Origin: Candidatus Poseidoniaceae archaeon | GTDB taxonomy: Archaea; Thermoplasmatota; Poseidoniia; Poseidoniales; Poseidoniaceae | DNA length: 64,000 bases | NCBI GenBank assembly: GCA_030747695.1 | Contig: JASLKG010000007.1 | Span: 128,261 to 192,260 of the forward strand | Reading direction: 5' to 3' | Shown here: positions 36,701 through 45,423 of the stretch, piece after piece | How positions within the stretch are numbered: position 1 is the stretch's first letter | How the letters are laid out: each line of letters begins with the position of its first letter | Position numbers and translations under genes: made by a program | Notes under the pieces: generated by a model | What the model was told of the DNA's origin: nothing | Databases searched by the model: none | The model's input: the letters and a program-made list of their open reading frames with translations, nothing else

Positions 36701-39461
36701 TGATCAGTTGCCTGACGGTTGGGAAGCCCGTAGCGCCTGTAACTGGGATGTAAGTAGAGTTGGAATTAACCCACTGAATGGTAGTGATTATCTTGAAAAC
36801 CCAGATGGTGATGGCTATGACATTAACCATAATGGTGTGATTGAAGATAATGAGGCATTTGTCAATTGGCTTGAATATAATGTAATGAGTGATTTGTTTA
36901 GTGGCAATCAGACTTTGGATGGCGACGAATTACCAGATAATTTCCATACCGATTTGTTTCAAAATATTTCAGATTGGGCTACTCCATTAGAGATATTTAG
37001 TGACGGTACTCAAACGGGAGATCCTACTTCTTCTGATAGTGATAGTGATGGTATGCCAGATGGGTGGGAAATTTGGTTTGCACGTTGGGATTTATTGGAT
37101 GCAGAATGGACACTTAACCCCTTGGACTCAACTGACAGATGGGGAGATTCAGATGATGATGGAATGAGTAATTGGGAAGAATACAATTCCATTTCACCAT
37201 CACGTTCTGAGACAAATGCAAATCGAACAAGTCCGCAGTGGTATGTCACTACAGTAGGTACAGGATTTACACTTCAACAATGGGCTGGAATTACAAATTT
37301 CGATTCCTTCGGAGATTATGTGCCAAGCGAGATAGTAAATGTCTCAGGTTGGACTGCAGACCCTACAAATCCTGATACAGATGGAGATGGATTTTTGGAT
37401 GGATTAGAGTTGTTATTTACTGCATGGAATGATACGGCTAGTCAGTGGACATTGAATCCACTGGTCCCTGGTGATGGCCAGTTCGATTCTGATTCTGATG
37501 GTTTGTCCGATTCAGTGGAATTTTCATTAGCAACATCTAATCCTGATAATGGAGGGTCACATCCACTAGATGCACCCTTAATGCACATAGATGGCGACAT
37601 CAACGATCCTACTCAAAAAGCTCAGAGAGTTTATTCAATTATCCTTGAAAAGGGACAACGTGGGAAACGTCATTTAGATGAATTCCAAATATGGCAATCA
37701 ACTGGAATTGCAAATATCTTTATTGAAACGATGATGGGAATTACAGATCCAACTATGTCTGATACTGATGATGATGGTATGATAGATGGATATGAATATT
37801 GGTTCACTTCTTGGGATTTAGACAACAATCGTTGGTCAATGAACCCATTAATTGATTCAGATCAATGGTTAGATTCAGATGGTGATTCATATGATTGCAA
37901 TAGGGATGGAAACGTATCACTAGATGAGCAATATACGAATAAAAGAGAATATCAATCTAGAGTTTATGGAAAATATTCTGAACGTCTTAGCACAGGTTCT
38001 GGATTGATTGGATTTGGTGATGATGCGATATCTGCATACATCGAGGATGGATACACTGACAGCGAAGCAAGAAGAGAGATTTTTAATAATTTCCAAGGAA
38101 AAGATGCATTATCAACAGCGAGAATGACAAAAATAAATTCAGAAGACGCCAATAATTTCAATCGAACACTGTTCGGTATTTCAGATCCTACGCATCCCGA
38201 TAGCGATCTGGATGGAATAGAAGATGGTTGGGAATTCTGCTATGCTGTTTACGGTATGCCAGACCCTACTACGCAAAACCACTGGGCGACAAATCCGGTT
38301 AATCCATATGATGTAGATTACGATCCGGATAGTGATGGCTGGTATAACCGCACAAGTTTCGACAATCCCGCTACTCAAGGAACATGGGTTGATCGAGTAT
38401 TTACTCCTTCAGGGTTAATAATTCAAAATGGACCTGGAGATTTACCATTTACTAACCTAATGGAATGGTTAAATGGAACTAGGCCAGATATGAATGATAC
38501 AGATATGGATTCAGTAACTTATCGGACAATACTAAATTTGGGTGAAGTGGTATCGCATGAGCGTGATTACAGCCTTTCAGATGGTCGCGAGGTATTCAAG
38601 TATGGAATCAACCCGATGGATAATGATACTGACGGAGATATGCTGCCAGATTGGTTTGAATATGCTAAAGGATGGAATGAGTCGAATGATAATTTCAGTT
38701 CCAGGTTAAAAGTTGAAGTCCAATGGATAGATCCGGCAACAGGAGGTCCTTGTGATTCGACAACAGTTTCTTGTCGGCCCTTATCCGATGACCAAGGAGC
38801 ACTTGGTAGGCCAGTATTAGGATGGACATGGGCACAATTTGATCCTGCAGATCCGAATGATGCTAATTCAGATCCAGATATGGATGGTAATTGGGATTGT
38901 AGTGGCGCTGAATGTGCTTACACACCATATACCAATTTCATGGAATTTTTTGCAATAACAAATCCAAATTTAGATTCACCAGATTCTGTAAGGCTTTCTG
39001 GTGAAACTTGGAATGGTAGCCCTATCACAGAATGGTGGCAATTTAGAGCTTTCACTTTAGGCTTGGGCGAAGTTACAGAAGATTCAACTAATTATCTCAA
39101 GATGAATAAAATTACCTTTGACGATGAAATGTATGCATATATTGTTAATGATCAGGATTCAAATTTCTTAGTTCTTGATCCTGGTGACGATATTGTACTT
39201 TGTGCTGGTAATCAAACTGACTTGTGGGATTTGTATTATAGCACTACAGACCGAGATCCTGATTTGACTGTAGGTGAAAGAGAACTAGGTTGGTGGATGC
39301 TAGATTTGGATGATGATCATATCGCCGAGGGTTCAGATCCATTGAATTGGGATACCGATGGTGATTGGTTAGTTGATTGGTTCGAAGTAATGGACGATGA
39401 AGAAGATGGAATTCGCGGTGATTCTTCACCAATCAGGTATGATAGTAGAAACACAGCATAG
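33783..39461 (+). CDS. Giant exported Asp-rich (thrombospondin type-3-like) repeat protein
   Basis: The 1892-residue product has a signal peptide (MRRSQTTLLMTALVVSSLFMMSQIPAIS). About seventeen Asp-rich loops of the form DSDGDGMPDGWE, DTDGDGFLDGLE or DSDSDGLSDSVE follow, mostly spaced 30-120 residues apart. They resemble thrombospondin type-3 or dockerin-like calcium loops, so it is probably a calcium-stabilised surface or matrix protein. Residues about 370-730 differ: repeated WVGTRLGVSVID, WVGTDVGLFSVE and WIGTPSGLHRI blades suggest a beta-propeller. GWEIxF/GWEVQYGL segments follow many loops and look like a recurrent module. No C-terminal membrane anchor is present; it ends SSPIRYDSRNTA. 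The ATG at 33783 has GAGGTGG upstream; the frame opens 15 codons earlier. A strong hairpin lies just after the stop. Confidence 0.8.
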   Translation: MRRSQTTLLMTALVVSSLFMMSQIPAISNVGTSDPNTADGARPPTTDSDGDGIPDVHENIFSEWRNFSSVDDRDVIIPGLNRDDATDANLDFDMDGLNSTEEYCWPYPYLCTDPGFVRGLTGKIDDSGERIYLDPRLSDTDGDGMPDGFEVHMCESLGSFDSVQMMFTCDMFDPLNASDANMDPDEDGFDVNRDGFMTVSELLTSSEEYNYGAPGNWTTELDGLRCYSPDPEGSPLSSWPFISLNMTHTLFYNILDACAANGTDGIVDENIWLGTNPVDDDSDRYNFDGVKHRRLFPSMGDGMIDGWEIHFGLNPLNRSDALVDLDNDGWDTNRDGQISADAARTENALKVGEQLSTLEEYNVHNDDGSTVKSGLRSVVLSSSDTTYTEYLLTPEASEGEISIIHHDIRELISAEDLLWVGTRLGVSVIDFDAEVSTDISLPQGHDLNDMILLDDSLVMITDGGVWIADRDGGTVSDSGSWTHIAGHYTAGTLLNGDGGDDYILVLGSAGNGFVLQFTGIGITQLELGIGISNAMLQGNATATSIQHVDLVGYPQTLWVGTDVGLFSVETATARGDSTPTWRFYHSPETTTIASDLDDLRTLGPGGEGNPAYVYELEVDGPNGGDDHTLWIGTPSGLHRILLTDPGTITHSGELEHPGIDGKSVADANHVMAIHAGETDLLIGSKWGSWSIKGSYAGLYGLSDQEWVPGNVAALSIHAIDGVDTIFAGIAPGKYSNLELMDPLANDSDADGMIDGWEVQYGLDPTDPWDAQLDADGDGVNLDDDPIQERAWRNLDEFRYTATTNNGYNATDPRDTDTDDDGISDGEEYFGLFHGVTPLWCHYTNAYDHIHVCDDAAGQAANSTYLASLGVDTGTDPTNPDSDGDGMPDGWEIENRRWIGSTFTGSNNWTMDPMRAADANWDADGDGLSNLCEYQWTQIKAIGLLGDLFETHYESESDVALWFDADPNNVDSDGDQLPDGWEARSACNWDVSRVGINPLNGSDYLENPDGDGYDINHNGVIEDNEAFVNWLEYNVMSDLFSGNQTLDGDELPDNFHTDLFQNISDWATPLEIFSDGTQTGDPTSSDSDSDGMPDGWEIWFARWDLLDAEWTLNPLDSTDRWGDSDDDGMSNWEEYNSISPSRSETNANRTSPQWYVTTVGTGFTLQQWAGITNFDSFGDYVPSEIVNVSGWTADPTNPDTDGDGFLDGLELLFTAWNDTASQWTLNPLVPGDGQFDSDSDGLSDSVEFSLATSNPDNGGSHPLDAPLMHIDGDINDPTQKAQRVYSIILEKGQRGKRHLDEFQIWQSTGIANIFIETMMGITDPTMSDTDDDGMIDGYEYWFTSWDLDNNRWSMNPLIDSDQWLDSDGDSYDCNRDGNVSLDEQYTNKREYQSRVYGKYSERLSTGSGLIGFGDDAISAYIEDGYTDSEARREIFNNFQGKDALSTARMTKINSEDANNFNRTLFGISDPTHPDSDLDGIEDGWEFCYAVYGMPDPTTQNHWATNPVNPYDVDYDPDSDGWYNRTSFDNPATQGTWVDRVFTPSGLIIQNGPGDLPFTNLMEWLNGTRPDMNDTDMDSVTYRTILNLGEVVSHERDYSLSDGREVFKYGINPMDNDTDGDMLPDWFEYAKGWNESNDNFSSRLKVEVQWIDPATGGPCDSTTVSCRPLSDDQGALGRPVLGWTWAQFDPADPNDANSDPDMDGNWDCSGAECAYTPYTNFMEFFAITNPNLDSPDSVRLSGETWNGSPITEWWQFRAFTLGLGEVTEDSTNYLKMNKITFDDEMYAYIVNDQDSNFLVLDPGDDIVLCAGNQTDLWDLYYSTTDRDPDLTVGERELGWWMLDLDDDHIAEGSDPLNWDTDGDWLVDWFEVMDDEEDGIRGDSSPIRYDSRNTA

Positions 39462-39467
39462 GTTCTA

Positions 39468-39494
39468 CAGAATCCCCCTTTAGGGGGTATTCTG
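39468..39494 (+). terminator. Hairpin just after the Asp-rich repeat gene
   Basis: The sequence CAGAATCCCCC-TTTA-GGGGGTATTCTG-like forms an 11-bp stem (CAGAAT/ATTCTG plus CCCCC/GGGGG) with a TTTA loop and one bulged T at 39488. It starts 7 nt after the stop codon and lies 67 nt before the next start. There is no long U-tract after it. It is likely a transcript end or an RNA stability/processing element. Confidence 0.5.
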
Positions 39495-39561
39495 AAACTG
39501 ACCTGTCGCCGGATGTTTGAAGGGTGATGCCGTTAGAGGATGTGACGTCAGGTGTGTGTAG

Positions 39562-42500
39562 ATGTCATCTAAAGTCCAGTCACGCACCGCGATAATTATC
39601 ATGTTTGGCGTATTGGTATTGTGTCCATTTAGTCCTCTGTCAGAAGTACTGGTAATGCCATCTGATGCTGCAGGCGCAAGCAGGCATGCATACACCTTTT
39701 CCGATGGTTCAACAGAGAATATTGCATTGTTTACAGGAGGAGGCGCTGACAAAACTACCAAAGTTTCCTTGCCAAAGGGTGCTGAAGTACTTGACGTTCA
39801 GATGACATTAGCTGGTGCGAGTTCGACGGGATGGTCACAAGTAACAACTGATACTTATGAGGAATGGATGGATGGTGAATCACTTGATGTCGATGCACGA
39901 TCTGAATCTCTCGCATTAGGTTTGGCAAATCCGAGCACTTCATTTAATGCACATTCTTTGGATGAAACTGCAATTTCAACATCAACATCGTGGTTAGATA
40001 ATGGTTCATTTGCAGTCAGGCAGCCACATACTTCAAATTCAACTGAATCTAGATTTTCACCGCAGGTCACACAATCTAGTCCAAATTTAATGGCACAGGG
40101 TCAAGGAGCGATATTACGCAATCATGATTGGCTATTCATGTCCACTCATTCTGGAACAAAATTCAGCGATGTTGTTCATCGCATGCACCCCGGAAATGCT
40201 TCACGCGATATTATCGTTGACTTACAAAAAGAAACTAGTTGTACTTTACCATCAGATCCATCTTCAACTTATTACAGGGGTTATGGATTCCGAGATTGGA
40301 CTATAACCGATGATGAAACATTGTATGGTATTTTCACTACATATCGTTATTTTTATTCTAGCTCCCTACCTACCCAATATCTTCGTGTGTTGAAAATAGA
40401 TGTTAGTGATGATTGGAATTGGAAATGTACAGATTCTTATGATCTCTCTCCGCAATTTGGAGAATATTCTGGAATTTCATATGATAGGGAGAGCGATCAG
40501 ATATGGGTGGTTCATGGTAATCAAAGACGAATTGTTCCATATGATTTTGGAGATAATGGACAATATACTAGGGGTGAAAACATGTACTCCTTTTCAAGTG
40601 GGTCATCCTCAACAAATGAGTGTGGCAAGTCAACAAGTGCTGTCAGGGGATTGTCTGTGCATGGAAATTTCTTCTATATGCGTTGCATGAAAGGAGTGTA
40701 CTATCAGGATACTGATCAATTGAGTGCATGGGCTATTTCTGGTTCATCTACAAGTTTGGTTCCGCAAGCAGGGACACGTGACATTTCTTCATTAGGTAAC
40801 GGATTGTTTTATGACGGCGAGAGATTAATTACAGTGGATTGTGGATACTCTACATGGGGTGCTAAGACACTTTATTACAGAGAATTCGGTACTGGAATTA
40901 CATATCCAACTACGGCCGCACCAGGGACAACTACATGGCATGGTGAAACGATTCAGACTACCGAAGAGATCGTTGCAGTAAATGTTCGGAACCATTGGAG
41001 TGCATTATCACAAGGAGATAGGGTAGATTATTGGGTTAGTGCTGACAATGGAACTCATTGGGAAAAAGTTGTAAAAAATCAAACAATACATTTTGCCAAC
41101 CCTGGTAATGAATTAGTTTGGAAATTACAATTGATAGGTTCTTCTGCTGTTTCCTGGTGGGTTTCATTGGAGTATGCAACTGGTTACGTAGGAGCTGGTT
41201 CATGGACTAGCAAGGCTGTACAAACTGGAACTAATGTGGGCAAAGTAAGAGCAGTTTGGAGTGCCGACGAGCCTGCAAATTCAGCAATATCCGTTTCAGT
41301 CTCAAATGATAATGGTACTTCTTGGGAAAGTGCAACAAATAACATTGAAGTTAGTTTTTCTTCAGAGGGTGCTGGTAGTGAATTGCTATATGCAATCCAG
41401 ATGAGTTCTACTGACTCATCCACATCACCGTTAATTGATTCATTTGTCCTATGGTATGAGGAAGGATATCCGGATGGCCCGCAATTAGACGTAGGCAATG
41501 ATGGACTTTGGGATTGGAAGTCAGTTCTATTTTTGAATGAATCAGATGTAATTGCAAATGATGAATCTCCAGTTGGGCAAGTTGTTTCTGAAACACCAAC
41601 ACTTGTTGATGCATTTAACCTACATATACCTGAAAATGGAATCGGCGAGGTGGAAATTCCAATTGCTGTTAAGGCTAGAACACCAGGTCGTGTAAAAATC
41701 AGTGATCTAGATATAGAATACAGACTCAATACTAGAGTTCTTGATGCAAGTCTCGAAGGCGGTTTAGTTGCACCGGATGGTATTTATCGCAATTTGGTGG
41801 TCAGAGTTGCACCCGGGGATTTAGTTGATAGAGTGACAGAATCAATAATCGGTCTTAACAATTCACATGGCGGAAATCCAGCCTTTAAGTGGGAACGAGG
41901 AGACACTTGTTCACTTGAGGATGACGCAGGTGGGATAGTAAACTTTGATGTAGGAAATTGCACTTCAGTTACAGATAATGATGGTATTGTATCAATAAGC
42001 ATGCCAATGCAAGTAAATTGGACATGGGATGATGAGCGTAAGATGGAAGCAATAGTGACGTTATCAGATGATTTGGGAGTTCAGGTTAATGCGTGGACTA
42101 CTGATACATTGTCTCTAAATATTGAGAATGACATAATGCTAGATGGCATGCAGGTATGGGAAGAGACCGGTCGTGGGTTATATTCAGGTGATTGGGTCAG
42201 AGGTGGATTTAACCTTTCAATAAATGGAGGGTTACATTTTGAAAATTCGGTTTTGTCACCGTTAGCTGGTGAATTTGATTTACGTGTTTTAGGCCAGAAT
42301 GTGACATATGACGGAGATCCTATAGGTGAACCTGTTATATTGCACCAAGAAGGCAATCCTTCGTTTGGAGAATATAATTTGACATTTACATCACCTATGG
42401 AATCAGAACCTGGCGGAATGATACTCTATGTAGAGGCTGTAAATCTAAAGACAGGCTCAACTTATGTTAATCCCGGATATAATACAATAAAATTGATTTT

Positions 42501-44967
42501 TGATGGTAATGCTCCTCTAGTGATTAGTGCTTCTCCATCAATTGATTCTGAAATGCACAAAGGTCCACCAGCACCCGGTGGTCAAGCAATTGAAATAATA
42601 ATTCAAGATTCAGTTGACCCCCCACAAACTATCGATTTACATTATTGGATTGGATGTGAAGCAGGTGAGCATGAGAAATGTTCAGATACAAATTTCAATG
42701 GGCATCCCGAAGTAGATGAATATCGTTCCAAATCTCTTACAACGCCAGAAGTAATTGCAGGTGGTATGAATATTTTCAATGGATTAATCGATGATTCGAT
42801 GCTTTACCATGGTGATAGAGTCGCATTTTACGTTACTGGGCAGGATGGCCAAGGGAATGTTATCGCTATGGGTGGCAAAGCCGTGTGTGATGTGCAACCA
42901 GGAGAATTTTGTGGTGATCGACCAGGAGAAATAATGCCAGTTTGGGATAATTCACTATCTTGGTACACAGTACGAGAAGAATTCGAACCAGTTCTCGATG
43001 TAGATAATTCGACAATTATGGGGCACGATGACAAGGCTCCATTACATCCAGGAATTGCTTATACAGCAACATTTTCAATTAGTGATACAAATGGATGGTG
43101 GGATATTGAGTATGTACAACTTGCACTTGCAGGTGATTTTGATGACCCTGAAACCAGCATATTTGCCTATGTTTCTATGGATTCAGATGAAAATCCCCAC
43201 CTCTATCTTGAAAGTGGCGGAACTGGACTTGCTGTTTCAAATCTCTATTCAAGCATTATTTTGGACCCAGAAAATGACACTAGAATGATTGTTTCAATTA
43301 GATTCCAATTAACTTGGAATTTCCCTGAAGTGTGGGATACAAATGGTGAATCACATTTCATTCCTAAAGTTTGGGTCGAGGATAAACCATGTGGCCTTGA
43401 AGTGGATGTTCCATGTAATGTACATAAAGCAGGGATGGGCAACGATATGTGGAGTCTTGATAATGATTTGAGATTCGATACACAACCAGGTCATATCTTG
43501 GCTATAGAATTACGTGATGGAACCAATCATTATAACACGGATTTTGATGAAACCTTGATTGGTGCTGGCCAAGCACTAAGATTTAGTGGGCGAGTATTAT
43601 TCAGTGAGGATGAAACTCCGGCACCACCAGGGTCTTTCACAATAGCTCTTGGAGATTATGAACAAGAATGGAAAACCACCAGTCGCGAGGGAGGTTATTT
43701 CACAATTGATATGATTATACCCGAAGTGCGTAGTGGTCATTTAGACTTGAGAGCTAAATTGATTGATTTGCCAGGTTTGTCAATGGATGAGTCTGAATAT
43801 AAACCAAGGTTGCGCCTTGCTGTCGACAGTGAAAGACCAACATTGCATGCAATCACAATCGGTTCTGTTCCAGCAGGTGGTTCGATACCAATCTCAAACG
43901 CAGGATTACTGCAAGTAACGTTAGAAACAAGAGATGATCAAGGATTTGATTTAGATCATCCAGCAATTATTCATTATTTGGTCAGAGCAGGTGAAGCTGA
44001 AATTAGCAGAGGTTCTTCTCCATTACCCACAACAACTCCATTTGAAGATCAATTCTTTTGGACAGGAGAAATTGATTTGACAGATGGAGGGGCTACAATG
44101 TTACTTCCATCATACAGTTTAGATGTCTGGGTAACTGGTTCGGATGATTCTGGAAATCCATTCAATAGTGAAGGAAACAATGTCAATAATCCATGGGCTA
44201 CATGGCAACTTGCACTCACAGGACCTCAGGTCAGTTTGCGAAGTGCAGATACCACTTGGAAATGGTCAAATCCAACTCCGAGCCCTGGGGAAATTGTAAG
44301 TTTAGATTTGACTGCTAGAAATAGCGGTGACACAGGAGAAGTAGAGTTACTCTTACAGAAGAAAGTAAATGATTTGAATTGGAAGGCAATTGATTCTCAG
44401 ATTATTGACATGTCTTCTGGTAAAGTTGCACAATTCCATTTGGAAGCCCCAGCTGATGGTTTAGTAGGTGATACTCTTGAATACAGACTTTTGTTACTTG
44501 ATTCAGGAGTGGAAAAGGAAAGAATTTCTATTACACCATTATTGATTAAAGAAGACCCAGCGAGGGATGGAGAAGCTTTAGCAGAACAAGTTGCAAATTC
44601 ACAAATGTCCGTAGTCATGTATTTGATAACAGTCGTTGCAATGTCCTATGCACTATGGATGATGGTTCAAATAAGGCGTATTAGGCGTGGTGATGACGAG
44701 GAAATAGATCCAACAGATCAAACACAAGAAGTCAATGCAGTTCTAGATAATGGTAAATCTATACCCAATTTGGAGCAAACAGTTGTTCAAGTACCATCGG
44801 GTCAGCCTGTTGTCATAATAAATCAGTCAACCCCGGCTCCAATCGCTCCTCCGATGGGTGGTGCAGTTAGTCCCCCCCTCCCTCCTACAGGTTTGCCTGC
44901 AGGATGGACAATGGAACAATGGTCACATTACGGACAGCAATACCTCGATTCTATGAATAAAAATTGA
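39562..44967 (+). CDS. Giant membrane-anchored surface protein with GWTMEQW tail
   Basis: The 1801-residue protein has a signal peptide (RTAIIIMFGVLVLCPFSPLSEV). A propeller- or lectin-like region follows (about 130-480), with two blocks containing SxDNGTxWE, the sialidase-like Asp-box pattern (SADNGTHWEKV and SNDNGTSWESA). Several Ig-like/CARDB beta domains extend to about 1670. One membrane helix (about 1682-1702, MSVVMYLITVVAMSYALWMM) is followed by basic RRIRR and a 95-residue cytoplasmic tail. The tail is rich in Pro and Gln and ends GLPAGWTMEQWSHYGQQYLD. The next gene starts 14 nt on, so the two are probably coupled. It probably binds external ligands and signals or docks through the tail; both points are inference. 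Confidence 0.75.
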   Translation: MSSKVQSRTAIIIMFGVLVLCPFSPLSEVLVMPSDAAGASRHAYTFSDGSTENIALFTGGGADKTTKVSLPKGAEVLDVQMTLAGASSTGWSQVTTDTYEEWMDGESLDVDARSESLALGLANPSTSFNAHSLDETAISTSTSWLDNGSFAVRQPHTSNSTESRFSPQVTQSSPNLMAQGQGAILRNHDWLFMSTHSGTKFSDVVHRMHPGNASRDIIVDLQKETSCTLPSDPSSTYYRGYGFRDWTITDDETLYGIFTTYRYFYSSSLPTQYLRVLKIDVSDDWNWKCTDSYDLSPQFGEYSGISYDRESDQIWVVHGNQRRIVPYDFGDNGQYTRGENMYSFSSGSSSTNECGKSTSAVRGLSVHGNFFYMRCMKGVYYQDTDQLSAWAISGSSTSLVPQAGTRDISSLGNGLFYDGERLITVDCGYSTWGAKTLYYREFGTGITYPTTAAPGTTTWHGETIQTTEEIVAVNVRNHWSALSQGDRVDYWVSADNGTHWEKVVKNQTIHFANPGNELVWKLQLIGSSAVSWWVSLEYATGYVGAGSWTSKAVQTGTNVGKVRAVWSADEPANSAISVSVSNDNGTSWESATNNIEVSFSSEGAGSELLYAIQMSSTDSSTSPLIDSFVLWYEEGYPDGPQLDVGNDGLWDWKSVLFLNESDVIANDESPVGQVVSETPTLVDAFNLHIPENGIGEVEIPIAVKARTPGRVKISDLDIEYRLNTRVLDASLEGGLVAPDGIYRNLVVRVAPGDLVDRVTESIIGLNNSHGGNPAFKWERGDTCSLEDDAGGIVNFDVGNCTSVTDNDGIVSISMPMQVNWTWDDERKMEAIVTLSDDLGVQVNAWTTDTLSLNIENDIMLDGMQVWEETGRGLYSGDWVRGGFNLSINGGLHFENSVLSPLAGEFDLRVLGQNVTYDGDPIGEPVILHQEGNPSFGEYNLTFTSPMESEPGGMILYVEAVNLKTGSTYVNPGYNTIKLIFDGNAPLVISASPSIDSEMHKGPPAPGGQAIEIIIQDSVDPPQTIDLHYWIGCEAGEHEKCSDTNFNGHPEVDEYRSKSLTTPEVIAGGMNIFNGLIDDSMLYHGDRVAFYVTGQDGQGNVIAMGGKAVCDVQPGEFCGDRPGEIMPVWDNSLSWYTVREEFEPVLDVDNSTIMGHDDKAPLHPGIAYTATFSISDTNGWWDIEYVQLALAGDFDDPETSIFAYVSMDSDENPHLYLESGGTGLAVSNLYSSIILDPENDTRMIVSIRFQLTWNFPEVWDTNGESHFIPKVWVEDKPCGLEVDVPCNVHKAGMGNDMWSLDNDLRFDTQPGHILAIELRDGTNHYNTDFDETLIGAGQALRFSGRVLFSEDETPAPPGSFTIALGDYEQEWKTTSREGGYFTIDMIIPEVRSGHLDLRAKLIDLPGLSMDESEYKPRLRLAVDSERPTLHAITIGSVPAGGSIPISNAGLLQVTLETRDDQGFDLDHPAIIHYLVRAGEAEISRGSSPLPTTTPFEDQFFWTGEIDLTDGGATMLLPSYSLDVWVTGSDDSGNPFNSEGNNVNNPWATWQLALTGPQVSLRSADTTWKWSNPTPSPGEIVSLDLTARNSGDTGEVELLLQKKVNDLNWKAIDSQIIDMSSGKVAQFHLEAPADGLVGDTLEYRLLLLDSGVEKERISITPLLIKEDPARDGEALAEQVANSQMSVVMYLITVVAMSYALWMMVQIRRIRRGDDEEIDPTDQTQEVNAVLDNGKSIPNLEQTVVQVPSGQPVVIINQSTPAPIAPPMGGAVSPPLPPTGLPAGWTMEQWSHYGQQYLDSMNKN

Positions 44968-44980
44968 CTTGGTGAAATTC

Positions 44981-45415
44981 ATGTCGTCAACGGAAGCAAT
45001 GGTTACTTTGCAAGAGCGTATAGTCAATTTGGTAAATCAGTTATCTATGCCAATATTGGAAACAAGTTTGGTAGTAGGGAAATGGACAGCAAAAATGTCA
45101 GAACATTTGTTGGAAGTTGCTAGGGCACATGGAGAGAATTTACCGAAAGAAATTTTACAACCATGGGAATTAGATGTTGAACCAATTAAATCTAATCTCG
45201 AATTTGATTTAGAAAAAGCCCTTTCAATTGTTGATGAAGATCGCATGGACATTTTAGATACACTAATTCGAGTTACTATAGAAGAAACCGGATTGCCAAT
45301 GATAGACGCACTTCTTTTGATGAGGAGTTGGGAAAAATTGGTTAGAGAACAATTATCGCAGGCATCTGGGCCTGGACAGTTGTTTAGTCCAACCATAATT
45401 CCAGAAGAATTCTAG
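44981..45415 (+). CDS. Small helical cytoplasmic protein of unknown family
   Basis: The 144-residue product is predicted to be all-helical and soluble, with no signal or membrane segment. Segments such as LQERIVNLVNQLSMPILETSLVVGKW, KMSEHLLEVARAHGENLPKEI and LDTLIRVTIEETGLPMIDALLLMRSWEKLVREQL would form amphipathic helices. The ATG at 44981 has GGTGA 5 nt upstream; a TTG at 44969 is the longer option. It lies between the giant anchored surface protein (13-nt gap) and the zincin lipoprotein (8-nt gap), so the three probably form an operon. An adaptor binding the cytoplasmic tail of the surface protein is a conjecture from context only. Confidence 0.65.
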   Translation: MSSTEAMVTLQERIVNLVNQLSMPILETSLVVGKWTAKMSEHLLEVARAHGENLPKEILQPWELDVEPIKSNLEFDLEKALSIVDEDRMDILDTLIRVTIEETGLPMIDALLLMRSWEKLVREQLSQASGPGQLFSPTIIPEEF

Positions 45416-45423
45416 GTGATGAA

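Noticed and set aside
33900-39420. Periodic GATGGNGATGG-like DNA repeats that might be mistaken for a CRISPR or satellite array
   Set aside because: The repeats are in frame codons for Asp/Gly loops with variable spacing and sequence; there are no constant direct repeats with unique spacers of fixed length.
41184-41729. 181-codon open frame antisense to the 1801-residue surface protein gene
   Set aside because: It lies inside a well-supported coding frame with continuous protein features; no start signal.
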